Made by a program: the position numbers and the translations under genes
The notes under the pieces: model-generated
The model's input: only the letters and a program-made list of their open reading frames with translations
Told to the model about the DNA's origin: nothing
Database searches by the model: none
Shown here: positions 41,104 to 49,771 of the stretch, in pieces
Layout: each line of letters opens with the position of its first letter
Numbering within the stretch: position 1 is the stretch's first letter
Assembly (NCBI GenBank): GCA_963700955.1
Contig: CAVOZH010000009.1
Span: 1-64,000, forward strand
DNA length: 64,000 bases
Origin: Nocardioides_C sp963700955
Lineage (GTDB): Bacteria > Actinomycetota > Actinomycetes > Propionibacteriales > Nocardioidaceae
Direction: 5' to 3'

Positions 41104-42306
41104 CTACCGCCCCTTGCGGGCGCCGCGGAGCCTCTCCCGGCCACGGCGAGCGAGGCGTCGAGCCTTCCCCGCCCAGCTCCACCGCTCGCTCAGCCCGCGC
41201 AGGAGGTGCTTGAACGGCCGTTCGCGCATCTCCTGCTCGACCTGCCTGAGCCGGTCCAGCTCCAGCCGGTCGCGCTGGAGGCGATGTCGTAGCTCGGAGT
41301 ACTCCTCGAGCAGCCCGGTGAGGGCGGTGATGCCCTCGGTCATGACGACCTCGTCGCTCGGGGGCGGCAGCTCTGTCTGGTTCGCCACGACCGCACGGTC
41401 GGGAACGAGCTCAGCCAGGTCACCGATGACGTCCACGCCCATGTCGCCCAGGTCGCGAGCCAGCTGCTCGCTGCGCTCGTGGGCGTAGTCGAGCGCTTTC
41501 CCTGAGAGGGCGAGACGCGTGCCGGGCTGCTTGGGCAGGACGCCCTCGGCGAACACCGACTTCACGACCGGGGCGTAGGGACCAGGTAGCGGCAGCCGGT
41601 CGCCGAGCTCCACGTTGACCCGCCGCAGGAGCTCGGCCTGCTCGTAGCCCAGAGACGTGTTCGCCCGAAGCCCGGTGGTCTCGAAGGCGGCCGGGTCGAG
41701 GCCGAGCAGGCCGGCGAACCGGTCCCAGAGGAGGCTCATCGGCTGGCCCGGAGCCGGCACGGTCACCACGTGGACGTGCTCGGGCGGCAGCGTCGAACCC
41801 CAGCGGCGCAGCACGTCGGGGAAGTCCTGGACCTGCCAGAACCAGGTCTTCGGGTCCTCCCGACGGAGATCCGCGACGAACTCGTCGAAGCGGGCGGTCG
41901 ACCGGTGCTTGACGTGCTCCTGCCACTCGGCGGGAATCTGCCGCACCAGATCGCGTGCGGTCAGCACCAGGTGCACCTCGACCTCGGAGCCGAACGCCGT
42001 GATGGCCCGCTCGGCCTGGGCTGCGGTCGCGGGCGCGAACAGCTCGTGCGAGATCAGCACGTCGCCGTCCCACGAGTGCGCCGCGTCGACGATCCGTCCC
42101 CAGACCCCGGTGGCGCGCTCGACGTCGGCCGGCTGCGGCTCGATGTCGCGCACCTCGAGGGTGGCGAGGTAGTGGTCGAAGAAGGCGTCGAGCGGCAGGA
42201 GCAGGCCCTGCTGTCTCGCGACGTCGCGCTGCGACCAGAGCACGTCCTGCAGGAACGTCGTACCGGTCTTGGGACTTCCGACGTGGAGGAAGACTCGTCG
42301 TGCCAT
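41104..42306 (-). CDS. Sulfotransferase-like protein (copy 2)
   Basis: This 400-residue protein has a PAPS-binding P-loop, VFLHVGSPKTGTTFLQDVL, at the N-terminus. A LVLTARDLVRQIPAEWQEHV block corresponds to the 3'-phosphate-binding motif. The C-terminal ~100 residues are helical and basic. It is clearly paralogous to the adjacent copy at 42308-43492 (LTARDLVRQIPAEWQE against FTVRDVARTVPAAWQE). Its ATG overlaps closely with the upstream stop (TGA, one base, ATG). It probably sulfates a cell-surface glycan or lipid. Confidence 0.85.
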   Translation of the reverse strand: MARRVFLHVGSPKTGTTFLQDVLWSQRDVARQQGLLLPLDAFFDHYLATLEVRDIEPQPADVERATGVWGRIVDAAHSWDGDVLISHELFAPATAAQAERAITAFGSEVEVHLVLTARDLVRQIPAEWQEHVKHRSTARFDEFVADLRREDPKTWFWQVQDFPDVLRRWGSTLPPEHVHVVTVPAPGQPMSLLWDRFAGLLGLDPAAFETTGLRANTSLGYEQAELLRRVNVELGDRLPLPGPYAPVVKSVFAEGVLPKQPGTRLALSGKALDYAHERSEQLARDLGDMGVDVIGDLAELVPDRAVVANQTELPPPSDEVVMTEGITALTGLLEEYSELRHRLQRDRLELDRLRQVEQEMRERPFKHLLRGLSERWSWAGKARRLARRGRERLRGARKGR

Positions 42307-42307
42307 G

Positions 42308-43492
42308 TCAGCGCCCTGCCTCGGGTGCTCGGCGGACCCGGCGAGCGGCTGCCGCGGCGAGCTGCTTGGGCGACCGGCCGCGCACCCGGCGCCACGCACT
42401 TTCACGCTCGGGCGCGGGTGCCGGCTTGGGGGCCGCGGCCGGCCGCTTCGTGCTGGGGGGTGTCTCGAGAGCCACCTCGATCAACGCCTGCACCGCGGCG
42501 TCGAGCACGGCGTCCGGGTCGGGCTCACTGGCAACGGTCTGGACGCCGCTCGACGCGTCGAGCACAGGGCGGAGCTCGTCGAGGTCGCCGACCACCTGCG
42601 CGCCCGATGTCTCGATGGCGCGGATCTGCTGCTCGGCCCGGGCGCGTGCCCAGTCGTGGTACTGCGCCGGGAGGAGCACCTTGGACTCCTGCCCCTTGCG
42701 CGTGGCCAGGATCTTCTTGGCGACCCTGTGCTTGAAGATGCGGTTGTAGGTGTTCGTCGGGATGTCCTGCTCGCGCAGCAGCACGTTGAGCCGCCGCATC
42801 AGCTCGGCCGACTCCAGCCCGAGCGAGGCGTTGGAGCCGAGGTCGGTGAGGTCGTAGCCGCTCGCGTCGAACCCGACGACCTTCGCCAGGCGCTGCCACA
42901 GCTCGCCCGGGTCCGCCCCGCTCTGCGGGAGGGTGACCACGTGGATCCTCTCGGCCGGGACCGACGAGCCCCACCGGTCGAGCAGGAGCTCCATGTCCTG
43001 CTGGCTCCAGAACGCCTTGCCCGCAGAGGTCTCCATCGAGTCGTCCGCGGTGACCTGCTCGAGGAACTCGGGCCATCGCCACGTGGAACGGTTCTGGCTG
43101 AACTCCTGCCAGGCCGCCGGCACCGTCCGGGCAACGTCGCGCACGGTGAAGACGATGTGCAGCTCGGTGGACTCGAGGTCCTTCGCGATGCGCTCGACCT
43201 GCCCCGCGTTGGCCATGCACAGCCACTCCATCGACATCAACGAGTCGTCGGGCCATGCCGCCATCTCGGCGACCATGCGGTCCCACGCCCCCGCGACCAC
43301 CGCCTTCTGCGCGGGCGGCAGCTTCATGCGGCGTACGTCGCGCACCGCATCGACCTGGCGGCCCCACGTCTCACCGGGATAAAGGAGAGCGGCGCGCTGC
43401 TTCAGCAGACTCTTGTTCTTGCCGAGCACAGCTTGGATGTAGGTCGTCCCGCTCTTGGGCAAACCGACATGCAGGAAGACTCTGTGGGACAC
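42308..43492 (-). CDS. Sulfotransferase-like protein (copy 1)
   Basis: This ~394-residue protein has VFLHVGLPKSGTTYIQAVLG for PAPS binding and IVFTVRDVARTVPAAWQEF for the 3'-phosphate. A C-terminal Pro/Ala-rich then Arg-rich tail follows. GTG 43492 aligns the start with its paralogue; GTG 43501 would add three residues. It is translationally coupled to copy 2. Acceptor unknown; with the GT4 and another sulfotransferase nearby it may modify an exported polysaccharide. Confidence 0.85.
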   Translation of the reverse strand: MSHRVFLHVGLPKSGTTYIQAVLGKNKSLLKQRAALLYPGETWGRQVDAVRDVRRMKLPPAQKAVVAGAWDRMVAEMAAWPDDSLMSMEWLCMANAGQVERIAKDLESTELHIVFTVRDVARTVPAAWQEFSQNRSTWRWPEFLEQVTADDSMETSAGKAFWSQQDMELLLDRWGSSVPAERIHVVTLPQSGADPGELWQRLAKVVGFDASGYDLTDLGSNASLGLESAELMRRLNVLLREQDIPTNTYNRIFKHRVAKKILATRKGQESKVLLPAQYHDWARARAEQQIRAIETSGAQVVGDLDELRPVLDASSGVQTVASEPDPDAVLDAAVQALIEVALETPPSTKRPAAAPKPAPAPERESAWRRVRGRSPKQLAAAAARRVRRAPEAGR

Positions 43493-43556
43493 GCGCGTCA
43501 CCCTAGCCGACGTGACAGCGTGGTCAGACGCCTGTCTCGCGGCTGCATCGAGGGCT

Positions 43557-43587
43557 CGTGGGGCGTCATCTCAGGCGACGCCCCACG
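43557..43587 (-). terminator. Hairpin terminator after the acyl-CoA dehydrogenase
   Basis: CGTGGGGCGTC (43557-43567) pairs perfectly with GACGCCCCACG (43577-43587) around a 9-base loop, 16 bp past the dehydrogenase stop. It separates this gene from the downstream sulfotransferases. Confidence 0.75.
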
Positions 43588-43602
43588 TCATGCCTCGTGA
43601 CC

Positions 43603-44808
43603 TCAGCCGCGGAGCTTGTAGTCCTCGAGCAGTCGCCGGCCGATGATCATCCGCTGGATGTCGGCTGTTCCCTCACCGATCAGCAGCATCGGCGCCTCGC
43701 GGTAGAGCCGCTCGATCTCGTACTCCTTGGAGAAGCCGTAGCCACCGTGGATCCGGAAGGAGTCCTCGACGACCTGCGAGCAGTACTCCGACGCGAGGTA
43801 CTTCGCCATCCCGGCTTCGAGGTCGTTGCGCTCGCCGCGGTCCTTGGTCCGTGCGGCCTTGACCATCATCTGGTGGGCGGCCTCGACCTTGGTCGCCATC
43901 TCCGCGAGCCGGAACAGCACGGCCTGGTGGTCGGCGATCTTCTTGCCGAAGGTCTCGCGCTGCTGGGAGTAGGCCACCCCGAGCTCGAAGGCCCGGTTCG
44001 CGACCCCGCAGCCCCGGGCGGCGACGTTGACGCGGCCGACCTCGACGCCGTCCATCATCTGGTAGAAGCCTCGGCCCGGCGCGCCACCGAGGACCTGGTC
44101 GGCACCGATCTCGAAGCCGTCGAAGACCATCTCGGTCGTGTCGACGCCCTTGTAGCCCATCTTCTCGATCTTGCCCGGCACGGTCAGGCCGGGCATGACC
44201 TCACCGAAGCCGGCCGGCTTCTCCACGAGGAACGTGGTCATGTTCTTGTAGACGCTGTCGGCGCCCTCGTCGGTCTTGACCAGCACCGCGACCAGGGTGG
44301 ACGAACCGCCGTTGGTCAGCCACATCTTCTGGCCGTTGATCACGTACGTGTCACCGTCGGTGTCCTTGCGAACGGCCTTGGTCTTGATGGCCGCCACGTC
44401 CGAGCCGCAACCGGGCTCCGACATCGAGAACGCGCCCCGGATCTCGCCGGCGGCCATCTTCGGCAGGTAGTACTGCTTCTGCTCCTCCGTGCCGTGCTGC
44501 ATCAGCATGTAGGCGACGATGAAGTGGGTGTTCACGATGCCCGAGACGCTCATCCAGCCGCGGGCGATCTCCTCCACGACGAGCGCGTAGGTCAACAGCG
44601 ACTCGCCCAGGCCGCCGTACTCCTCGGGGATCGTGAGCCCGAACAGGCCCAGCTCCTTCATCCCCTCCACGATCTCGGTGGGGTACTCGTCCTTGTGCTC
44701 CAGCTCGGTCGCGACGGGCAGGATCCGCTCGTCCACGAAGCTACGAACGGTCTTGAGGATCTCCTCTTGGATGTCGGTGAGACCCTCGGTCTGGCAGAGA
44801 CGGCCCAT
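43603..44808 (-). CDS. Acyl-CoA dehydrogenase, probable methylsuccinyl-CoA dehydrogenase
   Basis: This 401-residue flavoprotein has LGLFGLTIPEEYGG, AFSMSEPGCGSDVAAIKTKA, INGQKMWLTNGGSS, and IHGGYGFSKEYEIERLYREA, with an acid at the catalytic position. Its sequence pattern, with GVDTTEMVFDGFEI and FYQMMDGVEVGRVNVAARG, matches from memory the Streptomyces dehydrogenase next to mesaconyl-CoA hydratase and malyl-CoA lyase. GGAG lies ~7 bp before the ATG at 44808. FAD-dependent; substrate assignment is inference. Confidence 0.87.
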   Translation of the reverse strand: MGRLCQTEGLTDIQEEILKTVRSFVDERILPVATELEHKDEYPTEIVEGMKELGLFGLTIPEEYGGLGESLLTYALVVEEIARGWMSVSGIVNTHFIVAYMLMQHGTEEQKQYYLPKMAAGEIRGAFSMSEPGCGSDVAAIKTKAVRKDTDGDTYVINGQKMWLTNGGSSTLVAVLVKTDEGADSVYKNMTTFLVEKPAGFGEVMPGLTVPGKIEKMGYKGVDTTEMVFDGFEIGADQVLGGAPGRGFYQMMDGVEVGRVNVAARGCGVANRAFELGVAYSQQRETFGKKIADHQAVLFRLAEMATKVEAAHQMMVKAARTKDRGERNDLEAGMAKYLASEYCSQVVEDSFRIHGGYGFSKEYEIERLYREAPMLLIGEGTADIQRMIIGRRLLEDYKLRG

Positions 44809-45020
44809 GGTCGCGCTCCTCGGCTGAAATGGGGACGGGTGGTCGGGCCGATTATCCAGTGGCACCCCAGGTCGTGCCATGAGCCAACTCACAACCCGAC
44901 TCTCCGACGCCCGCCACGACGGGCCCGCACCCAGCCGATATAGCCTGTCTCCGGTCGTCGCACCGATGGAGCGGTGCAGAAGCCGGACCGCCCGCAGCAC
45001 GTCACACCCTGGAGTCGAGA

Positions 45021-46175
45021 ATGCAAGTACGGTTCCTCCTGCACGACGTGTTCGGGAAGGCCGGCGGCGTCAAGACGGTCACCCTCGCGCTGGCCCGGGA
45101 CCTCGCCCAGTGGCACGACGTCGAGCTGGTGAGCCTGTACGGCGGGGGCGAAGCCGTCCACCAGCTGCCCGAGGGGGTCCGCGTCAGGACGCTCATCGAG
45201 CGAGAGCCGGAGAAGCTGCCTCTCCTTCGACGCAGGCTCTCTCGCTTCCCCACCCGCGTGGTGCCGAGGCCCGAGCCGAGGATCAAGCAGTACAACCTCT
45301 ACACAGACCTCGTCCTGGCCCGCTACCTGCGCTCGGTGAGCGGAGGGGTGGTCGTGACGATGCAGCCGGGGCTCAACGTCGCGCTGGCGCGCCTGGGGAG
45401 GTCGAGCTACGTCCGGGTCGCCCAGGACCACCGGCCCTTCGTCACGCGGCCCTCGACGACGATCGCCGCCTACGAGAAGTACGCCGACCGTTTCGACGCG
45501 TTCTTGGCCCTCACCGACGAGGACGCCGACCACTACCGGAAGCTCATGGGTGAGCGAACCCGGGTGGTGACGATGTCCAACGGGGCGCCTCCCCATGAAG
45601 GTGACCCCTCGCGGCTGGAGTCGAAGGTGGTCGTCGCAGCCGGACGCCTCGAGGCGAGCAAGGGGTTCGACCTGCTGGTCGACGCCTGGTCGAAGGTGGC
45701 CGCTCGCCATCCCGACTGGCAGCTGAGGATCTTCGGCGAAGGGGTGCTGCGCGCCAAGCTGCAGCGGCAGATCGACGAGCTGGGGCTGACCGGCAAGGTC
45801 GAGCTGATGGGGTTCACGACGCAGCTGCAGAAGGAGATGGTCGACAGCTCCCTCTTCGTCCTGAGCTCCAGGGCGGAGGGGTATCCCATGGTCCTCCTCG
45901 AGGCGATGGGGTGCGGGTTGCCTCTCGTCAGCACCGACTGCCCCGCCGGTGGCCCGCGCGACATCATCGATGAGGCAGTGGACGGCTTCCTGGTCCCCAA
46001 CGAGGACGCGGGCGCACTCGGTGACGCCATGATCCGCGCCATCGAGCTGGACGAGGACACGCGCCGAGGCATGGGCCGAGCGGCGCTCGAGAAGGCCCGG
46101 GAGCGCAGCCAGGAGGCGGTTGCCCGAAGATGGTCAGCGCTCTTCACCGAGCTCCACGACAGCCACAGTGCGTGA
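45021..46175 (+). CDS. Glycosyltransferase family 4
   Basis: This 384-residue GT-B glycosyltransferase has an N-terminal HDVFGKAGGVKTVTLALARD block. The C-terminal donor domain has VVVAAGRLEASKGFDLLVDA, the EGYPMVLLEAMGCGLPLVST EX7E motif, and PRDIIDEAVDGFLV. It transfers a sugar from a nucleotide-sugar to an unknown acceptor, probably at the inner membrane for surface polysaccharide. TGGAG precedes the ATG. It is followed by a sulfotransferase-like gene and is transcribed away from the acyl-CoA dehydrogenase. Confidence 0.92.
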   Translation: MQVRFLLHDVFGKAGGVKTVTLALARDLAQWHDVELVSLYGGGEAVHQLPEGVRVRTLIEREPEKLPLLRRRLSRFPTRVVPRPEPRIKQYNLYTDLVLARYLRSVSGGVVVTMQPGLNVALARLGRSSYVRVAQDHRPFVTRPSTTIAAYEKYADRFDAFLALTDEDADHYRKLMGERTRVVTMSNGAPPHEGDPSRLESKVVVAAGRLEASKGFDLLVDAWSKVAARHPDWQLRIFGEGVLRAKLQRQIDELGLTGKVELMGFTTQLQKEMVDSSLFVLSSRAEGYPMVLLEAMGCGLPLVSTDCPAGGPRDIIDEAVDGFLVPNEDAGALGDAMIRAIELDEDTRRGMGRAALEKARERSQEAVARRWSALFTELHDSHSA

Positions 46176-46206
46176 ACCGGGCACCACGAGAAACATCGGA
46201 GACAAG

Positions 46207-46938
46207 ATGCCTTTAGCCGACCGCGACTACTCCACGGCTCTGTTGCTGAACCCTCCCGCCGGGCTGGAGGAGGAGCGAACCTACCCGATCTTCGGCACCC
46301 GTCGTGGCGGCACCAGCATGGTCGCCGGCGTGGCCCGTGCCCTTGGTCTGGACCTCGGCCAGGTGGGCAAGCGCAAGAACAACGAGGACCCCCGGTTCCA
46401 GAACCGGCCCCTGGACAAGATGCGCGAGGCGATCGAGACCCGCAACGCCGAGCACGCCGTCTGGGGCTGGAAGTTCCCTGCCGCCGGGAGCTACCTGCCC
46501 GAGCTCAGCAACTCGCTGCGCAACCCCTACTTCATCGTCGTCTACCGCGACCCGGTGGCCGCGGCCCTGAGCCAGGCGAGGCGGGACCGCGAGTTCAACC
46601 GCCGCACCACCCGGCTCGCTCTGCACGAGTCGTCCGCGAACAACGCGGTGAACACCGGCCTCGCCCTGGCAACCGACCGCCCCTGCCTCCTGGTGAGCAA
46701 CGAGCGGGCTGTCGCGGAGCCCGAGGGTCTCATCGACGACGTCGCCGCCTTCCTCGGGCAGGAGGCTCCGACCGGCGCTCTCCGGCAGAACATCCTCGCC
46801 TACATCAAGCCCGGCCAGTACAAGTCGTTCGACGAGTTCTTCGGCGACGGCGCGGACAACGCACCGGTCGCTGTCGGCAAGGCAGGTGCGCCGGAGCGGT
46901 CCGGACTGCTGCGGCGGCTTCGCGGCGGCAACAGCTGA
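46207..46938 (+). CDS. Sulfotransferase-like protein, short type
   Basis: The protein has 243 residues. It has a P-loop-like IFGTRRGGTSMVAGVARALG near the N-terminus and VVYRDPVAAALSQARRDREF at the 3'-phosphate-binding position. These are features of sulfotransferase-superfamily proteins but divergent from the two larger copies. It ends in an Arg-rich tail. CGGAG lies 6 bp before the ATG. It is 31 bp downstream of the GT4 gene, so the two probably act in one pathway. Confidence 0.78.
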   Translation: MPLADRDYSTALLLNPPAGLEEERTYPIFGTRRGGTSMVAGVARALGLDLGQVGKRKNNEDPRFQNRPLDKMREAIETRNAEHAVWGWKFPAAGSYLPELSNSLRNPYFIVVYRDPVAAALSQARRDREFNRRTTRLALHESSANNAVNTGLALATDRPCLLVSNERAVAEPEGLIDDVAAFLGQEAPTGALRQNILAYIKPGQYKSFDEFFGDGADNAPVAVGKAGAPERSGLLRRLRGGNS

Positions 46939-46987
46939 CCGCTGCGCCCTGCGAGGTCGTCGGGCTGCTCGTCGGGTAGCAGGCAGA

Positions 46988-47025
46988 CAAGGAGCCGGGG
47001 TCCCTCTCGGGGCCTCGGCTCCTTG
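46988..47025. terminator. Bidirectional hairpin between convergent genes
   Basis: CAAGGAGCCG (46988-46997) pairs with CGGCTCCTTG (47016-47025), extended inward by GG/CC pairs. It lies between the sulfotransferase-like gene and the malyl-CoA lyase-like gene. Confidence 0.7.
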
Positions 47026-47070
47026 CTCAGCTCGGGTGTGCCACCGGTTCGGCGGACACATCAGGCGGAG

Positions 47071-48054
47071 TCACTCCTCGGGAGCGCTCCACACGTCGGT
47101 GCGCGCCATCCCCGCCGCGCGCCCCTTGGCGGAGATGACCAGGGCCATCTTGCGCGAGGCCTCGTCGATCATCTCGTCACCGAGCATGACCGCGCCCTTC
47201 GCGCCACCCTTCTCGGAGGTGTAGTACTCGTAGGCGTCGAGGATGTTCTCGGCGTGGTCGTAGTCCTCCTGCTTGGGGGAGAACACCTCGTTGGCCGCGG
47301 CGATCTGGTCGGGGTGCAGGGTCCACTTGCCGTCGAAGCCGAGGGCCGCGGCGCGGCCGGCGACGCGCTTGAACCCGTCGAGGTCCTTGATCTGCAGGTA
47401 GGGACCGTCGATGGCCTGCTTGTTGTGCGCACGCGCCGCCATCAGGATCCGCATCAGGATGTAGTGGTAGGCGTCGCCCACGTCGTAGCCCGGAGGCTGC
47501 TCCCCCACGACCAGCGACTTCATGTTGATCGAGGCCATGAAGTCCGCGGGGCCGAAGATGATGGTCTCCACGCGCGGGGAGGCGGTCGCGATGTCGTCGA
47601 CGTTGATCAGGCCGAGCGCGTTCTCGATCTGCGCCTCGATGCCGATCCGGCCGACCTCGTAACCCATCGTGGTCTCGATCTGGGTCAGCAGGGTGTCGAG
47701 CGCCTTCACCTGGTCGGCGGTCTGGACCTTCGGCAGCATGATGCAGTCGAGGTTGGCACCGGCGCCCTCGACGACCTCGATGACGTCCTTGTAGGTCCAC
47801 TGGGTCGTCCAGTCGTTCACGCGCACCGTGCGCACCCGGTTGCCCCAGTCGCCGGTGTTGAGCACCTCGACGATGTTCTTGCGGGCGTCGGGCTTGGCCA
47901 GCGGCGCCACCGAGTCCTCGATGTCGAGGAACACCTGGTCGCTCTCGAGGCCCTGGGCCTTCTCGAGGAACCGGGGGTTCGAGCCGGGAACGGCGTGGCA
48001 GGAACGGCGGGCACGCAGCAGGTCGGACCCTGACTGCTTGGGCGCGTCGGACAT
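47071..48054 (-). CDS. HpcH/HpaI-CitE family lyase, probable malyl/methylmalyl-CoA lyase
   Basis: This 327-residue TIM-barrel aldolase has LLRARRSCHAVPGSNPRF, FLDIEDSVAPLAKPDAR with acidic metal ligands, IMLPKVQTADQVKAL, RIGIEAQIENALGL and GFDGKWTLHPDQIAAANEVF. The pattern is that of bacterial malyl-CoA/beta-methylmalyl-CoA lyases, last enzymes of the ethylmalonyl-CoA pathway, which split methylmalyl-CoA to glyoxylate and propionyl-CoA. GAGAGG lies before the ATG at 48054. The MaoC and dehydrogenase genes of the same pathway are within 9 kb. Confidence 0.88.
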   Translation of the reverse strand: MSDAPKQSGSDLLRARRSCHAVPGSNPRFLEKAQGLESDQVFLDIEDSVAPLAKPDARKNIVEVLNTGDWGNRVRTVRVNDWTTQWTYKDVIEVVEGAGANLDCIMLPKVQTADQVKALDTLLTQIETTMGYEVGRIGIEAQIENALGLINVDDIATASPRVETIIFGPADFMASINMKSLVVGEQPPGYDVGDAYHYILMRILMAARAHNKQAIDGPYLQIKDLDGFKRVAGRAAALGFDGKWTLHPDQIAAANEVFSPKQEDYDHAENILDAYEYYTSEKGGAKGAVMLGDEMIDEASRKMALVISAKGRAAGMARTDVWSAPEE

Positions 48055-48269
48055 CGATGAACCTCTCTTCACAGGGTTGTCTCACCGGGGGGAGATTGCT
48101 CGGGAGCCTACTCGTAGGTACGTACCCCCCGGGAGGTCTCTCGCCCGTGGGATTCCTCACCTCTCGACCCGCCGCGTCCCGGCCGGGAAGGCCGCCGAGG
48201 CCTCGGCCCCTGCCCCAAGCGACCGCGCGGATGCGACAGGTCGGCGTGGCGGTGTGGGACGCTCGGGGG

Positions 48270-48803
48270 GTGACCGATGCGTTCACCACCGCGCTGATCG
48301 CGGAGCTGGGGAAGAAGACCGGCGTGTGCTGGCTGCGGTACGACGAGCCGGGCGACGCCCCGCCACGTCAGCGCGCCGTGTGGCACGTCTGGTACGACGA
48401 CGCGCTGCACCTCGTGGCCGGCGGCAACGAGCAGCAGCTGCCTGGCATCGCGGATGCCGAGCGCGTCGAGGTCACCATGCGCAGCAAGGAGAGCGGCGGG
48501 CGCCTGGTGACCTGGGTCGGGGACGTGTCCGTCGTCCGGCCGACCGCCGAGGCGTGGGAGGACGTCACCTCTGCGCTCGTCACCGACCGCCTCAACCTCG
48601 ACGACCTGAGCACGGCGAAGGACGACTGGGCGGCCCACAGCGTGGTCGTCCGCATCGACCCCACAGCCGAGGTGCTCGAGCGTCCCGGCGACCTCAGCGA
48701 CGAGGCCCACCTCGCGCCGCCGCTACCGACGACGGCGACCACGCGCGGCGCGCTGCCGCGGGTGCTCCACCGGCGGCAGCGTCGCAGACGCGACCTCAGC
48801 TAG
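48270..48803 (+). CDS. Hypothetical protein, possible flavin split-barrel fold
   Basis: This ~177-residue soluble protein begins VTDAFTTALIAELGKKTGVC. A beta-rich middle (VWHVWYDDALHLVAGGNEQQ, then VTMRSKESGGRLVTWVGDVS) is loosely reminiscent of pyridoxamine-oxidase-like split barrels. An Arg-rich tail follows. No ligand or catalytic motif is certain. GTG 48270 is the favoured start; a longer N-terminus to 48057 looks like non-coding proline-rich translation. Convergent with phzF. Confidence 0.6.
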   Translation: MTDAFTTALIAELGKKTGVCWLRYDEPGDAPPRQRAVWHVWYDDALHLVAGGNEQQLPGIADAERVEVTMRSKESGGRLVTWVGDVSVVRPTAEAWEDVTSALVTDRLNLDDLSTAKDDWAAHSVVVRIDPTAEVLERPGDLSDEAHLAPPLPTTATTRGALPRVLHRRQRRRRDLS

Positions 48804-48812
48804 GGCCCCGCC

Positions 48813-49706
48813 TCAGCCGGGCATCCTGATCTCGCCCGAGGCGACCTTCTGGACGCGGCCCTCGACATGGCACCTGGAGGCGGCACCGTCGGAGACCTCG
48901 ACCCGGCCGAAGAGCCTCGACGGGCGGCCCATCTCGACGCCCTGGGTGATCGTGTAGCGGCCGCCCTCCGGCAAGCGACCCGCGGCCACCAGCGCCATGC
49001 CGAGTCCCGCGGCCGCCGACCCTGTGGCGGGGTCCTCGGGCACGGAGAGCCCCGGGACGAACACCCGGGAGTGCACCTCGACGTCAGGGGCCGGGCCCGA
49101 GACGTGATGCAGGTTGATCCCCTCGACCGGGTCCTCGGTCCTTCCCACCGCAGCCAGCCGGTCGGCGTACTCCCTCAGCGGCCGGAAGGACGGCCGTGCG
49201 CGGCGCACGGCGTCCTCGACCACCGGGATGTGCACGAAGCTCAGGCCCGCGCCCGCGACCCAGACCGGCCCTGCCGCGTCCGAGATCGACAGCCCGATGT
49301 CCTCGAGCAGCGCGGCGACCAGCGAGTCGTCCACCGGCCCGGCCAGGTCGCGGGGGACCGCGGAGAGCTCGACCGCACCGTCGGGAAGGAACCGGACGCC
49401 GATGTCGCCCGCTCCGCAGTGCTGCACCGTCTCGTCGGCCGAGAGCAGCCCGCGCTCGCGAAGCACCCAGGCGGTGCCGAGGGTCGGGTGCCCGGCGAAC
49501 GGGATCTCCGCGGACATGGTGAAGATCCGCGTGGAGTAGGCCGTGTCGTCCTCCGGTGCGGGGAAGGTCGTCTCTGAGTAGCCGAACTCCTGCGCGATCG
49601 CCAGGCACTGCTCGGTGCTCAGGGCGTGCGCGCCGTGCACGACAGCGAGCTGGTTCCCGGCGAACGGCCGGTCGGTGAACACGTCGACCACGTCGTAGGT
49701 GAGCAT
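48813..49706 (-). CDS. PhzF family phenazine-biosynthesis-like isomerase
   Basis: This 297-residue protein has VVDVFTDRPFAGNQLAVVHG with the conserved catalytic-region residues, FGYSETTFP with the active Glu, AEIPFAGHPTLGTAWVL, and PEDPATGSAAAGLGMAL. These blocks define the PhzF fold (diaminopimelate-epimerase-like). No other phenazine genes are near, so it is probably a general isomerase of unknown substrate. ATG start at 49706. Divergent from the MgtE-like gene, ~65 bp apart. Confidence 0.93.
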   Translation of the reverse strand: MLTYDVVDVFTDRPFAGNQLAVVHGAHALSTEQCLAIAQEFGYSETTFPAPEDDTAYSTRIFTMSAEIPFAGHPTLGTAWVLRERGLLSADETVQHCGAGDIGVRFLPDGAVELSAVPRDLAGPVDDSLVAALLEDIGLSISDAAGPVWVAGAGLSFVHIPVVEDAVRRARPSFRPLREYADRLAAVGRTEDPVEGINLHHVSGPAPDVEVHSRVFVPGLSVPEDPATGSAAAGLGMALVAAGRLPEGGRYTITQGVEMGRPSRLFGRVEVSDGAASRCHVEGRVQKVASGEIRMPG

Positions 49707-49771
49707 TCCCGCATCCTCGCAGTGCCGATGCGACCACGATCGGCCGCGTACGCCCGCTAACGTATCGACAC

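Noticed and set aside
48813..49706. Phenazine biosynthesis from the PhzF-like gene.
   Set aside because: No phzA-E or phzG genes are near; PhzF-fold proteins are common general isomerases.
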